From positions 268,070 to 332,069 of the forward strand of contig NZ_LMHY01000028.1 of the NCBI RefSeq assembly GCF_001429045.1: 64,000 nt of DNA, read 5' to 3'. The translations under genes and the position numbers were made by a program. This DNA is from Pseudomonas sp. Root71. GTDB lineage: Bacteria; Pseudomonadota; Gammaproteobacteria; Pseudomonadales; Pseudomonadaceae. The notes beneath the pieces are model-generated. The model saw only the letters and a program-made list of their open reading frames with translations, was not told where the DNA came from and ran no database searches. Positions 8,277 to 17,044 of this stretch are shown piece by piece. Position 1 is the stretch's first letter. Every line of letters starts with the position of its first letter.

Positions 8277-9180
8277 CCGACGGCTGCAGGACTTTCATTT
8301 CCACCACCAGCCGTTCCAGCTCCAATGCCGCCGGGGTCAGGGTTCGACCCCGGCGCTTGATCAGACCGACGCTGCGCATCACCTGCGGATCGGTCAACGG
8401 TACCCGCGTCAGGATCGGATGGTCCGCTGCCGGCATCGCCATCAGCGGCACCGCCGCCACGCCCAACCCGGCCTCCACCAGACCGATCATAGTGGTCACG
8501 TGACGGGTTTCGCAGATACTCGGCCGCTGCGGCACCACGCCGGTCAACGCCTGATCCAGCAGAAAACGGTTGCCCGAGGTTTTATCCAGCGAGATGTAAT
8601 CCTGCTGATAGAACTCGTCCCAGGTGACGCTGCTTCGCCCCGCCAGTGGATGATCGCGCCGGCACGCTACGACATACCCTTCTTGCACCAGGGGCTCGAA
8701 ATCCACTTCGGCTTCCAGCGTGCCCATGAAGCTCAGGCCGAAATCCGCTTCGCCATTGACCACCGCGCTCAATACGTCGTGGGCGCTGGAGTCCAGCACC
8801 TTGACCTTGATCCGCGGAAACTGCCGGTGATAATGCGCGATCACCCGTGGCATGAAGTAGTAAGCCGCCGAGGGCACGCAAGCAACCGTGACATGGCCGA
8901 GCCGGGTCGAAGCGACTTCGCTGATGCCCAGCAATGCCACGTCCAGATCGTCCAGCAGGCGCTCGACGCTGGGCATGAACCCCCGTCCGGCCTGGGTCAG
9001 GCTGACCTTGCGCGTGGTGCGCTCGAACAGCCGCACGCCGAGGGCGTCTTCAAGCTTTTCGATGCGCCGGCTCAAGGCTGGCTGGGAAATGCGCACCGTA
9101 TCGGCTGCCTTGCGAAAGCTGCCCTGCTCGACCACGGCACGGAAGGCCTGCAGGTCATTGAGGTCGAAGTTGATCGCCAT
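8266..9180 (-). CDS. LysR-type transcriptional regulator
   Basis: 304 aa. The winged HTH occupies residues ~5-65 (LNDLQAFRAVVEQGSFRKAADTVRISQPALSRRIEKLE), followed by a linker helix and a two-lobed co-inducer domain (~90-300; VTVACVPSAAYYFMPR, then LVEAGLGVAAVP). It is convergent with the binding protein/MHS transporter pair and overlaps it by 11 nt. In that arrangement it is the most likely local regulator, but it could equally act on the Kef-type gene that diverges from it 160 nt away. The co-inducer is unknown. Confidence 0.92.
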   Translation of the reverse strand: MAINFDLNDLQAFRAVVEQGSFRKAADTVRISQPALSRRIEKLEDALGVRLFERTTRKVSLTQAGRGFMPSVERLLDDLDVALLGISEVASTRLGHVTVACVPSAAYYFMPRVIAHYHRQFPRIKVKVLDSSAHDVLSAVVNGEADFGLSFMGTLEAEVDFEPLVQEGYVVACRRDHPLAGRSSVTWDEFYQQDYISLDKTSGNRFLLDQALTGVVPQRPSICETRHVTTMIGLVEAGLGVAAVPLMAMPAADHPILTRVPLTDPQVMRSVGLIKRRGRTLTPAALELERLVVEMKVLQPSVSD

Positions 9181-9340
9181 GGGGGACTACTCGAGAGGGA
9201 CCGTTGGATTGATCAGCTAATTCTATAAATGTAACTAATTAATGCAAATTGTAACATCTAAGCCCGAGCGTTTTGCTGACGCCGAAGGGCTCAGCCTTTA
9301 TTCTTGTCACCCCCGCAGTACCGAGTCCTGGAGTTTTCTC

Positions 9341-11149
9341 ATGCCCCATGAAGGCAACCTGCTACAAGCCGCTGTCGTGTTTCTGATGGCGGCCGTGCTC
9401 ATCGTTCCCTTGGCCAAGCGCCTGCAACTGGGGGCGGTTCTGGGCTATCTGTTTGCCGGGGTGATCATCGGCCCGTCGGTGCTGGGCCTGATCGACAATC
9501 CGCAAAGCGTCGCGAACATTTCCGAACTCGGCGTGGTGTTGCTGCTGTTCATCATCGGCCTGGAACTGTCGCCGCGACGCCTGTGGGTGATGCGCAAGTC
9601 AGTGTTCGGCGTGGGTCTGGCGCAAGTGTTGCTCACCGGCACGGTGATTGGCGTGGTGGCGCTGTGGCTGTTTGGCCAGCCGTTGAACACCGCGATCGTC
9701 CTGGGCCTGGGCCTGGCGCTATCGTCCACGGCGTTCGGCCTGCAAAGCCTGGCTGAACGCAAGGAACTGACCAGCCCCCACGGGCGGCTGGCGTTCGCGA
9801 TCCTGTTGTTTCAGGACATCGCCGCCATCCCCTTGATCGCCATGGTGCCGTTGCTTGCCGGTGGCGATCACAGCACCAGCGCCAGCGAAAACCTGAACCA
9901 CGGCCTGCAAGTGCTGGCCAGCATCGCCGTGGTGGTGATCGGCGGGCGATATCTGCTGCGGCCGGTGTTTCGCGTGGTGACCAAGACCGCATTGCCTGAA
10001 GTCTCCACCGCCACGGCGTTGCTGGTGGTGATCGGCACGGCATGGCTGATGGAGCTGGTCGGCATTTCCATGGCCCTGGGCGCCTTCCTCGCCGGCCTGC
10101 TGCTGGCGGACTCCGAGTATCGCCATGAACTGGAAGCCCAGATCGAACCGTTCAAGGGCCTGTTGCTGGGGCTGTTTTTCATCAGCGTCGGCATGGGCGC
10201 AAACCTGAGCCTGTTGCTGAGCATGCCGGTGGCGGTGCTGGGCCTGACCCTGCTGCTGATCGCGATCAAACTGCCGCTGCTGTTCCTGGTCGGTCGCCTG
10301 GCCGGAGGCTTGAAAAAGGTCAGTGCGATCCGCTTGGGCATCGTGTTGGCGGCCGGTGGTGAATTTGCCTTTGTGGTGTTCAAGATCGGTCGCGACCACG
10401 GGCTGTTCGCCACCGGACTGTATGACTTGCTGGTGCTGACCATCACCCTGTCCATGGCCGTGACGCCGCTGTTGCTGCTACTTTGCGCACGCTTGGTCAG
10501 CCCGAAGGTGCAACCGGTGGAAGTGCCGGAGAAGTTCCGCGAAATCGACGCCGACGCGCCACGGGTGGTGATCGCCGGCATGGGTCGCATGGGCCAGATC
10601 GTTGCGCGGATTCTGCGCGCACAGAACATCAAGTTCGTGGCCCTCGACACCTCGGTGGAAACCATCGAACTGTCCCGCAGCTTTGGTGGCGTGCCAGTGT
10701 TCTACGGCGACCCGATGCGCCCGGAAATCCTCAACGCGGCCAAGGTCGGGGAAGCGGAGTATTTCGTGATCGCCACCGATGACCCGGACACCAACATCAA
10801 GACCGCGGAACTGGTGCGCAAGCTCTACCCGCACATGAAAATCATCGCCCGGGCCCGTAACCGCCAGCATGTACACCGGCTGATGGACGTCGGCGCCCAC
10901 GCCGTGCGCGAAACCTTTTATTCGAGCCTGGAAATGAGCCGGCAAACCCTGATCGGCCTGGGGCTGACCCAGGCCCAGGCGGATGCGCGGATCAAACGCT
11001 TCAAGCAGCACGACGAAGAGGTGCTTGAAGCCCAGCATGCGGTGTATGACGACGCGGTGAAGGTGATGCAGACGGCGCAGGAAGCGCGGGTCGAACTGGC
11101 CAGGTTATTCGAGTCGGATCAACTGCAGGAGCAGGCGGGCAAGAACTGA
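9341..11149 (+). CDS. Monovalent cation:proton antiporter-2 (CPA2), KefB/KefC type
   Basis: Inner-membrane K+ (or Na+)/H+ antiporter or K+ efflux protein, 602 aa. Residues ~1-385 form the 12-13 helix Na+/H+ exchanger domain (LGYLFAGVIIGPSVLGL, then LLLFIIGLELSPRRLW, then the LLFQDIAAIPLIAM segment). Residues ~410-530 form the TrkA-N/RCK nucleotide-binding domain with RVVIAGMGRMGQIVAR and the acidic ALDTS strand end. A coiled C-terminal tail follows. Kef proteins are gated by glutathione adducts, but no KefF/KefG partner gene is present here. The start is chosen at MPHEGNLLQAAV, which has a GGAG ribosome-binding site 7 nt upstream, not at an ATG 99 nt earlier. It is a single-gene unit followed by a REP pair. 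Confidence 0.92.
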   Translation: MPHEGNLLQAAVVFLMAAVLIVPLAKRLQLGAVLGYLFAGVIIGPSVLGLIDNPQSVANISELGVVLLLFIIGLELSPRRLWVMRKSVFGVGLAQVLLTGTVIGVVALWLFGQPLNTAIVLGLGLALSSTAFGLQSLAERKELTSPHGRLAFAILLFQDIAAIPLIAMVPLLAGGDHSTSASENLNHGLQVLASIAVVVIGGRYLLRPVFRVVTKTALPEVSTATALLVVIGTAWLMELVGISMALGAFLAGLLLADSEYRHELEAQIEPFKGLLLGLFFISVGMGANLSLLLSMPVAVLGLTLLLIAIKLPLLFLVGRLAGGLKKVSAIRLGIVLAAGGEFAFVVFKIGRDHGLFATGLYDLLVLTITLSMAVTPLLLLLCARLVSPKVQPVEVPEKFREIDADAPRVVIAGMGRMGQIVARILRAQNIKFVALDTSVETIELSRSFGGVPVFYGDPMRPEILNAAKVGEAEYFVIATDDPDTNIKTAELVRKLYPHMKIIARARNRQHVHRLMDVGAHAVRETFYSSLEMSRQTLIGLGLTQAQADARIKRFKQHDEEVLEAQHAVYDDAVKVMQTAQEARVELARLFESDQLQEQAGKN

Positions 11150-11167
11150 GGTGACTATTCGGGCCTC

Positions 11168-11288
11168 TTCGTCGGAACGCCGCCCGGAGCAAGCCCGCTC
11201 CCCCACTGGATCTGAGGTGCTCACAAATATTGAGTCTGGCAGAGCCCCCTTGTGGGAGCGGGCTTGCTCCGGGCGGCGTTCCGACGAA
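11168..11288. repeat. REP pair (BIME) with extended TTCGTCGGAACGCCGCCCGG arms
   Basis: Inverted arms TTCGTCGGAACGCCGCCCGG + AGCAAGCCCGCTCCC at 11168-11203 and its reverse complement at 11251-11288. The same long arm occurs at 15233-15270, joined there to the ordinary GTGGGAGCGGGCTTGCTCGC form, so two REP variants recombine in this chromosome. Confidence 0.85.
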
Positions 11289-11337
11289 GAACGATAACGC
11301 GGTGTGATGGAATAACCACAACTTCAAAGGGACCACC

Positions 11338-12435
11338 ATGACTGACCAACCTGCCCCCGCCCTCAAGGAAATCTTCAACACCGAGCGCCTCCAACACATC
11401 GCCAGTGAAATGACCGCGGTCTATCCATCATTCGAGGCCGCACGTTTCCTGAAGCTGGCCCGGTCCGGCCTGGCGGACCTCAGCGTCATGCAGCGCATGG
11501 CCCGGGTCAGCGAGAGCCTGCACACCGTACTGCCCCTGGACTACGAGGCATCGCTGCAGGTGCTGCGCGCCCTCGCACCGCGCCTGAACAGCGGCTTCGT
11601 CAGCATGTGCCTGCCGCACTACGTCGCCAGTTACGGCGCCCATGCGTTCGAGCAGTCGATGGACGCGCTGAAGTACTTCACCGCTTTTGGCTCTTCGGAG
11701 TTCGCAATCCGTCACTTTCTGCGCCGTGACCTCGAGCGTTCGCTCAAGCTGATGCATGCCTGGTCGCTGGACGACAACGAGCATGTACGGCGCCTGGCCA
11801 GCGAAGGATGCCGGCCACGCCTGCCCTGGTCATTCCGGCTGGAGACCATCCAGGCCGATCCGACACTGGCCGCGAACATCCTCGACAACCTCAAGGCCGA
11901 CACCAGTCTGTACGTGCGCAAATCCGTGGCTAACCACCTCAACGACATCACCAAGGATCATCCCGACTGGGTGCTGGACCTGATCGAAGGCTGGTCGCTG
12001 GACAACCGGCACACCGCATGGATCGCCAAACACGCCCTGCGCAGCCTGATCAAACAGGGCAACCGGCGGGCACTGGCGATCATCGGCGCGGGCGGCAAGC
12101 CTGAGGTCGAGATCGTTGATGTGAAAGTCGAACCGCCGGTGATTGGCCTGGGAGAAAAGATCACATTGTCGTTTGCCGTCAAATCCACGGTAGAAAACAG
12201 TCAACGCCTGGTGATCGACTACGCCATCGATTACGTCAAGGCCAACGGCAGCACTTCGGCGAAGGTGTTCAAGCTCAAGGCACTGACGCTGCCTGGTAAC
12301 GCCGTCGAAGCCGTCAGCCGTGGCCAGCAGATCAAGGAACTCACCACCCGCCGGCATTATGCGGGCGTTCACACCGTACACATCATGGTGAATGGTGAAC
12401 GGCTGGCCAGCACGGCGTTCGAAATCACGCCTTGA
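11338..12435 (+). CDS. DNA alkylation repair protein, AlkC-type HEAT-like DNA glycosylase with C-terminal Ig-like domain
   Basis: Cytoplasmic base-excision repair enzyme family that removes N3-methylated bases such as 3-methyladenine and 3-methylcytosine. The 365-aa protein has helical HEAT-like repeats over residues ~1-255 (MQRMARVSESLHTVLPLDY, then SLDDNEHVRRLASEGCRPRLPW, then DTSLYVRKSVANHLNDI, then WSLDNRHTAWIAKHALRSL). Residues ~260-365 form a beta-rich Ig-like domain (VEPPVIGLGEKITLSFAVKS to TVHIMVNGERLASTAFEI). That extra domain distinguishes AlkC from AlkD. A weak AAAGGGACC ribosome-binding site precedes the ATG. The gene is isolated between REP elements, so no operon partner informs regulation. 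Confidence 0.88.
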   Translation: MTDQPAPALKEIFNTERLQHIASEMTAVYPSFEAARFLKLARSGLADLSVMQRMARVSESLHTVLPLDYEASLQVLRALAPRLNSGFVSMCLPHYVASYGAHAFEQSMDALKYFTAFGSSEFAIRHFLRRDLERSLKLMHAWSLDDNEHVRRLASEGCRPRLPWSFRLETIQADPTLAANILDNLKADTSLYVRKSVANHLNDITKDHPDWVLDLIEGWSLDNRHTAWIAKHALRSLIKQGNRRALAIIGAGGKPEVEIVDVKVEPPVIGLGEKITLSFAVKSTVENSQRLVIDYAIDYVKANGSTSAKVFKLKALTLPGNAVEAVSRGQQIKELTTRRHYAGVHTVHIMVNGERLASTAFEITP

Positions 12436-12446
12436 AACACCGCCGA

Positions 12447-12529
12447 CCGTAGGAGCTGCCGCAGGCTGCGATCTTTTGATTCTGATGTTTCAAGGTCAAA
12501 AAATCGCAGCCTGCGGCAGCTCCTACGGG
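12447..12529. repeat. REP pair (BIME), GTAGGAGCTGCCGCAGG type
   Basis: Inverted copies CCGTAGGAGCTGCCGCAGG... and ...CCTGCGGCAGCTCCTACGG with a ~25-nt spacer, between convergent genes. The stop codon of the LysR gene lies in its right arm. Confidence 0.85.
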
Positions 12530-13419
12530 GGATTTTCGCCGAACAACAGGGGTTGCTCCCGCTCACACAACTCCACCACATAATCCCACAACACCCGCAA
12601 CCGCACCGATTTGTGCAGCTCTCGGCGGGTGCTGATCCAGTAGCTGCGCTGGATGCTTTCGTCCGGCAACAATGGCACCAGACCGGGATCGGCACTGGCC
12701 ATGTAGCACGGCAGCACGGCAATCCCCAGGCCTGAGCGCGCCGCCTGCTGTTGGGCGATCACGCTGGTGCTGTGAAACACCACCCGCGGGTTGCGACAGA
12801 AGCTATTGAGGAACATCAATTCCTGGCTGAACAGCAGGTCGTCGACATAGCCGATCCACGCATGGCGTCCCAGATCCTCACGAGTGCGCAACGGCGGTGA
12901 ACGGTCGAGGTAGTCCTGACTGGCATAGAGCGCCAGGCGATAATCGGTGAGTTTACGGGTGACCAGCATGTCGGCGGCCGGGCGTTCGAGGTGGATGCTG
13001 ATTTCCGCCTCGCGGTTGAGGATGCTGACAAAACGCGGCACCGCTACCAACTCCACCTCCAGCCCCGGATAGCGCTCGAACAAACCGTTCATGCGACTGG
13101 CCAGGAACATGATGCCCAGCCCTTCCGTTACCCCGACGCGGATCTTGCCCAACGGCGCGGTGGACTGGGTGATTTCCTCCTGGGCCAGCAGCGCCACGTT
13201 CTCCATCGCCTCGGCGTGTTTAAGCAACGCCTCGCCCGCCGGGGTCATCTCGTAACCCTGGGCATGCTGGACGAACAACGCCGTACCGAGGCTTTTTTCG
13301 ATGGCCTCGATATGCCGCGCTACGGTGGCGTGGGTGGTGTTCAGGCGACGGGCAGCCGTGAGCAAACGCCCGCTGCGCTGCAATTCGAGAAAAAACCGCA
13401 GGTCATTCCAGTCGAACAT
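12523..13419 (-). CDS. LysR-type transcriptional regulator, divergent from GMC oxidoreductase
   Basis: 298 aa with an N-terminal HTH (FDWNDLRFFLELQRSGRLLTAARRLNTTHATVARHIEAIE) and the short effector domain of the LysR subgroup that controls dehydrogenases and amino-acid enzymes (IRVGVTEGLGIMFLASRM, later RSGLGIAVLPCYM). The start MFDWNDLRFF is preferred over an ATG 60 nt upstream because it gives the normal LysR N-terminus. It is divergent from the GMC oxidoreductase/MHS transporter unit with 132 nt between starts and is likely to regulate it. The stop codon falls inside the REP arm, so the last residue or two are repeat-derived. Confidence 0.9.
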   Translation of the reverse strand: MFDWNDLRFFLELQRSGRLLTAARRLNTTHATVARHIEAIEKSLGTALFVQHAQGYEMTPAGEALLKHAEAMENVALLAQEEITQSTAPLGKIRVGVTEGLGIMFLASRMNGLFERYPGLEVELVAVPRFVSILNREAEISIHLERPAADMLVTRKLTDYRLALYASQDYLDRSPPLRTREDLGRHAWIGYVDDLLFSQELMFLNSFCRNPRVVFHSTSVIAQQQAARSGLGIAVLPCYMASADPGLVPLLPDESIQRSYWISTRRELHKSVRLRVLWDYVVELCEREQPLLFGENPP

Positions 13420-13551
13420 GAAGCGTCCTTGTTCGTTGCCGTTCGGAACGCTGTTTAAAAACGCACAGCGGCTGCGCAAAAACTAACATTCTTTTGACGA
13501 AAGCTAACAACTAGGATGACAGACAACAAGAACAACAACACGAGGTCAGGG

Positions 13552-15213
13552 ATGCAGACTCCCCTGGATGAATACGATTACATCGTGGTCGGGGCCGGGC
13601 CGGCCGGGTGTCTGCTGGCCAATCGACTGTCGGCTGATGCACAGCATCGCGTGTTGCTGCTCGAGGCCGGCGGCCGCGACAACTATGCGTGGATTCACAT
13701 CCCCGTGGGCTACCTGTTCTGCATCGGCAACCCGCGCACCGACTGGTGCTTCAAGACCGAAGCGCAACCGGGCCTGCAAGGCCGCGCCCTGAGCTACCCG
13801 CGCGGCAAGGTGCTGGGCGGCTGCTCCTCGATCAACGGCATGATCTACATGCGCGGCCAGGCCGGCGACTACGACCGCTGGGCCGCCGACGGCAACCCTG
13901 GCTGGAGCTGGCAAGACGTGTTGCCGCTGTTCAAACAGAGTGAAAACCACTTTGCCGGCGCCGCCGAATTCCACGGCGCCGCGGGCGAATGGCGGGTCGA
14001 ACGCCAGCGCCTGTCATGGCCGATTCTCGATGCGTTTCGCAGCGCCGCCGAGCAAAGCGGCATCGCCAGCATCGATGACTTCAACCAGGGCGACAACGAA
14101 GGTTGCGGCTATTTCCAGGTCAACCAGAAGGCCGGCATCCGCTGGAACGCGTCCAAGGCCTTTCTCAAACCCATTCGCCAGCGCCCCAATCTCACCGTAC
14201 TGACCGGTGTCGAAGTCGACCGCGTGTTGCTGGACAATGGCCGCGCCTCGGCGGTCAGCGCACGCTGGCAAGGCCAGGCGAGAACCTTCAAGGCGCGCAA
14301 GGAGATCGTCCTGTGTGCCGGCTCCATCGGTTCGCCCAGCATCCTGCAACGCTCCGGCATCGGCCCGCGCCCGCTGCTGGAACGGCTGGGAATCGGCGTC
14401 GCCCATGAACTACCCGGCGTCGGTGGCAACCTGCAGGATCACCTGCAACTGCGGCTGATCTACAAGCTGGAAAATGCCCGCACCCTGAACCAGATTGCCG
14501 GCAGCCTGTGGGGCAAGATGGGCATGGGCCTGCGCTACCTGTATGACCGCAGCGGCCCGCTGTCCATGGCGCCGAGCCAATTGGGCGCCTTTGCCCGCTC
14601 GGGGCCGGAGCAGACGACAGCCAACCTCGAATACCACGTGCAACCGCTGTCGCTGGAGCGCTTTGGCGAACCGCTGCATGCTTTCCCGGCGTTCACCGCA
14701 TCGGTCTGCGATCTGCGTCCGCAAAGCCGTGGCCGGGTGGACATCCGCTCCGCCGACCCGCAAGAAGCCCCGCTGATTCAACCCAACTACCTCAGCCACC
14801 CGGAAGACCTGCGGGTCGCCGCCGACGCCATTCGCCTGACCCGGCGCATCGTCGCCGCCCCGGCCCTGCGCGCCTTCAAACCGGTGGAATACCTGCCCGG
14901 CGACAGCCTGCAAAGCGAGGATCAACTGCACGAAGCCGCCGCGCGGATCGGCACCACGATTTTCCACCCGGTGGGCACCTGCCGCATGGGCAATGACGCC
15001 GACGCCGTGGTCGATGCGCAACTCAAGGTCCATGGCATCCCCGGCCTGCGCATTGCCGATGCGTCGATCATGCCGCGCATCACCTCGGGCAACACCTGCT
15101 CGCCGACGTTGATGATTGCCGAGAAGGCTGCGCAGATGATCCTCAACCCTTCTGTAAACACATCAACTGTGGGAGCGGGCTTGCTCGCGAAGGCGGTGGA
15201 TCATTCACATTGA
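13552..15213 (+). CDS. GMC-family FAD-dependent oxidoreductase (choline dehydrogenase-like)
   Basis: Oxidises primary or secondary alcohols with FAD; 553 aa. The Rossmann dinucleotide motif is at the N-terminus (YDYIVVGAGPAGCLLANRL) with the acidic end LLLEAGG. GMC signature 1 is YPRGKVLGGCSSINGMIYMRG (~83-103), signature 2 is the CAGSIGSPSILQRSGIG stretch (~260-277), and the active-site HPVGTCRMG histidine and downstream NTCSPTLM asparagine are present. A GAGG site 7-10 nt before this ATG favours it over an ATG 36 nt earlier. The last ~15 residues (VGAGLLAKAVDHSH) are encoded by a REP element. It is followed by an MHS transporter and divergent from a LysR gene, so together they look like one uptake-and-oxidation unit. 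The substrate is unknown. Confidence 0.9.
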   Translation: MQTPLDEYDYIVVGAGPAGCLLANRLSADAQHRVLLLEAGGRDNYAWIHIPVGYLFCIGNPRTDWCFKTEAQPGLQGRALSYPRGKVLGGCSSINGMIYMRGQAGDYDRWAADGNPGWSWQDVLPLFKQSENHFAGAAEFHGAAGEWRVERQRLSWPILDAFRSAAEQSGIASIDDFNQGDNEGCGYFQVNQKAGIRWNASKAFLKPIRQRPNLTVLTGVEVDRVLLDNGRASAVSARWQGQARTFKARKEIVLCAGSIGSPSILQRSGIGPRPLLERLGIGVAHELPGVGGNLQDHLQLRLIYKLENARTLNQIAGSLWGKMGMGLRYLYDRSGPLSMAPSQLGAFARSGPEQTTANLEYHVQPLSLERFGEPLHAFPAFTASVCDLRPQSRGRVDIRSADPQEAPLIQPNYLSHPEDLRVAADAIRLTRRIVAAPALRAFKPVEYLPGDSLQSEDQLHEAAARIGTTIFHPVGTCRMGNDADAVVDAQLKVHGIPGLRIADASIMPRITSGNTCSPTLMIAEKAAQMILNPSVNTSTVGAGLLAKAVDHSH

Positions 15214-15271
15214 TGTTGAATGGCACGACGCTTTCGTCGGAACGCCGCCCGGAGCAAGCCCGCTCCCACAA
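15168..15271. repeat. Hybrid REP pair overlapping a gene end
   Basis: Left arm CTGTGGGAGCGGGCTTGCTCGCGAAGGCGG lies inside the GMC oxidoreductase coding region; the right arm, from about 15233, is the extended TTCGTCGGAACGCCGCCCGG form ending in CCCGCTCCCACA. Confidence 0.8.
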
Positions 15272-15367
15272 GGACCGCATTAGATTCACGGACATCGAGC
15301 ATCACCCCTGCAAGGAACACGCAACACCAGTGGAACAACAAAAACAATCACTGTGAGGGATACCGGT

Positions 15368-16990
15368 ATGTCAGAGAACGTTCAAACCCTGGAGGCCGTG
15401 CGCAGCGCGGGCACCAGCCAGGAAACCCAGAAAGTCATCTTCGCCTCGTCCTTGGGGACGGTCTTCGAGTGGTACGACTTTTTCCTCTATGGCGCCCTCG
15501 CGGCGGTCATCAGCAAACAGTTTTTCGCCGGGGTCAACGACACCACGGCGTTTATCTTTGCGTTGATGGCCTTCGCCGCCGGCTTCATCGTCCGGCCGTT
15601 CGGCGCGCTGGTGTTCGGGCGGTTGGGGGACATGATCGGGCGCAAGTACACCTTCCTCGCCACCATCGTCCTCATGGGCCTGGCGACGTTCTGCGTCGGG
15701 CTGCTGCCAACCTACGCCAGCATCGGCATCGCGGCGCCGATCATCCTGGTGGTGCTGCGCATGCTCCAGGGCCTGGCCCTGGGCGGTGAATACGGTGGCG
15801 CCGCGACCTATGTCGCCGAGCACGCGCCCATCGGCAAGCGTGGCTTCCACACCAGCTGGATTCAGTCCACCGCGACCCTCGGCCTGCTGCTGTCGCTGCT
15901 GGTGGTGCTGGGTTGCCGCTACTTTACCGGCGATCAGTTCGAAGTCTGGGGCTGGCGCATTCCGTTCCTGTTTTCCATCGTGCTGCTGGGCATCTCGACC
16001 TGGATTCGCATGAGCCTGCATGAGTCGCCGGCCTTCGTGAAAATGAAAGAAGAAGGCAAGCTTTGCAAACAGCCGATTCGCGACTCCTTCGGCAAATGGG
16101 AAAACCTCAAGGTGGTGTTGATCGCCCTGTTCAGCATCAATGCCGGGCAAGCGGTGACCTTCTACGCCGCGCAATTCTATGTGCTGTTCTTCCTCACCCA
16201 GTTCCTGAAAATGGACCCGGCGGTGGCCAACGGTCTGCTGATTGTCAGCGTGACCATTGGTGCCCCGTTTTTCATCTTCTTTGGCTGGCTGTCGGACAAG
16301 GTCGGGCGTAAACCGGTGCTGATGATCGGCCTGCTGCTGGCCACCGCGCTGTACTTCCCGATCTTCAAGACCCTGGCCCACTACGCCAACCCGGCCATCG
16401 ACCAGGCCAGCCGCCAGGCACCGATCACCGTGATGGCCGACCCCGCCACCTGCACCTTCCAGTTCGACCCGGTGGGCAAGGCGAAATTCGACAGCCCCTG
16501 TGACAAGGTCAAGACCTTCCTGGTCAAGCAGGGCCTGCCGTACCAAAGCGCAGCGGCCCCGGCCGGCAGTGGCGTGCAGGTGAGCGTCGGTGACGTGAAG
16601 ATCGACGGGTTCGACGAAGCCGCCCTGCGCGGTGCCGTGACCCTCGCCGGCTACCCGCAACAGGCGGACATGCAGCAGATCAACAAACCGATGATCGTGG
16701 CGCTGATCGTCGCACTGATCATCATCTCCGCGATGTGCTACGGCCCGCTGGCGGCGTTGATGGTCGAACTGTTCCCGACCCGCATCCGCTACACCTCGAT
16801 GTCCCTGCCCTACCACATTGGCAACGGCTGGTTCGGCGGTTTCCTGCCGACCGTGTCGTTCGCGTTGGTGGTGTACACCGGGGACATCTTCTACGGGCTG
16901 TGGTACCCGGTGGTGATCACCGGGGTGAGCCTGGTGGTGGGGATGATTTGTCTGCGTGAGACGCGCAACGTCGATCTCGACAAGAACTGA
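15368..16990 (+). CDS. MHS-family MFS transporter with a large extracytoplasmic insertion
   Basis: Proton-coupled metabolite importer of 540 aa, about 100 aa longer than usual. MHS signatures: SLGTVFEWYDFFLYGALAA in TM1, RPFGALVFGRLGDMIGRKYT, RMLQGLALGGEYGGAATYVAE and GWLSDKVGRKPVLM. Between the helix containing LLLATALYFPIFKTLAHYA and the helix starting INKPMIVALIVALII, an insertion of ~105 residues (about 342-447) contains two cysteines (in PATCTFQF and DSPCDKVK) and by topology faces the periplasm. An ATG 15 nt upstream also exists; MSENVQTLEA is preferred. It lies downstream of the GMC oxidoreductase, separated by a REP pair, and the two probably share a substrate pathway. Confidence 0.88.
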   Translation: MSENVQTLEAVRSAGTSQETQKVIFASSLGTVFEWYDFFLYGALAAVISKQFFAGVNDTTAFIFALMAFAAGFIVRPFGALVFGRLGDMIGRKYTFLATIVLMGLATFCVGLLPTYASIGIAAPIILVVLRMLQGLALGGEYGGAATYVAEHAPIGKRGFHTSWIQSTATLGLLLSLLVVLGCRYFTGDQFEVWGWRIPFLFSIVLLGISTWIRMSLHESPAFVKMKEEGKLCKQPIRDSFGKWENLKVVLIALFSINAGQAVTFYAAQFYVLFFLTQFLKMDPAVANGLLIVSVTIGAPFFIFFGWLSDKVGRKPVLMIGLLLATALYFPIFKTLAHYANPAIDQASRQAPITVMADPATCTFQFDPVGKAKFDSPCDKVKTFLVKQGLPYQSAAAPAGSGVQVSVGDVKIDGFDEAALRGAVTLAGYPQQADMQQINKPMIVALIVALIIISAMCYGPLAALMVELFPTRIRYTSMSLPYHIGNGWFGGFLPTVSFALVVYTGDIFYGLWYPVVITGVSLVVGMICLRETRNVDLDKN

Positions 16991-17002
16991 AGCAATGCCT
17001 GA

Positions 17003-17028
17003 CGACGAGGGAGCGGGCTCCCTCGTCG
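17003..17028. terminator. Hairpin between convergent genes
   Basis: CGACGAGGGAGC followed after two bases by its exact complement, a 12-bp stem lying 13 nt after the MHS transporter stop and 17 nt before the stop of the convergent DUF427 gene. There is no clear T run, so it may act as an attenuating or mRNA-stabilising hairpin instead of a strict intrinsic terminator. Confidence 0.55.
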
Positions 17029-17044
17029 CGGCGATCAGCTCCAA

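Noticed and set aside
15220..15240. TGGCAC-like element resembling a sigma-54 promoter
   Set aside because: The second half reads TTTCG instead of TTGCA/T, and it lies in the REP pair region.
15371..17044. A 557-codon minus-strand frame opposite the MHS transporter
   Set aside because: Composition is His/Gln/Asp/Gly-rich, the usual antisense shadow of a hydrophobic membrane protein.
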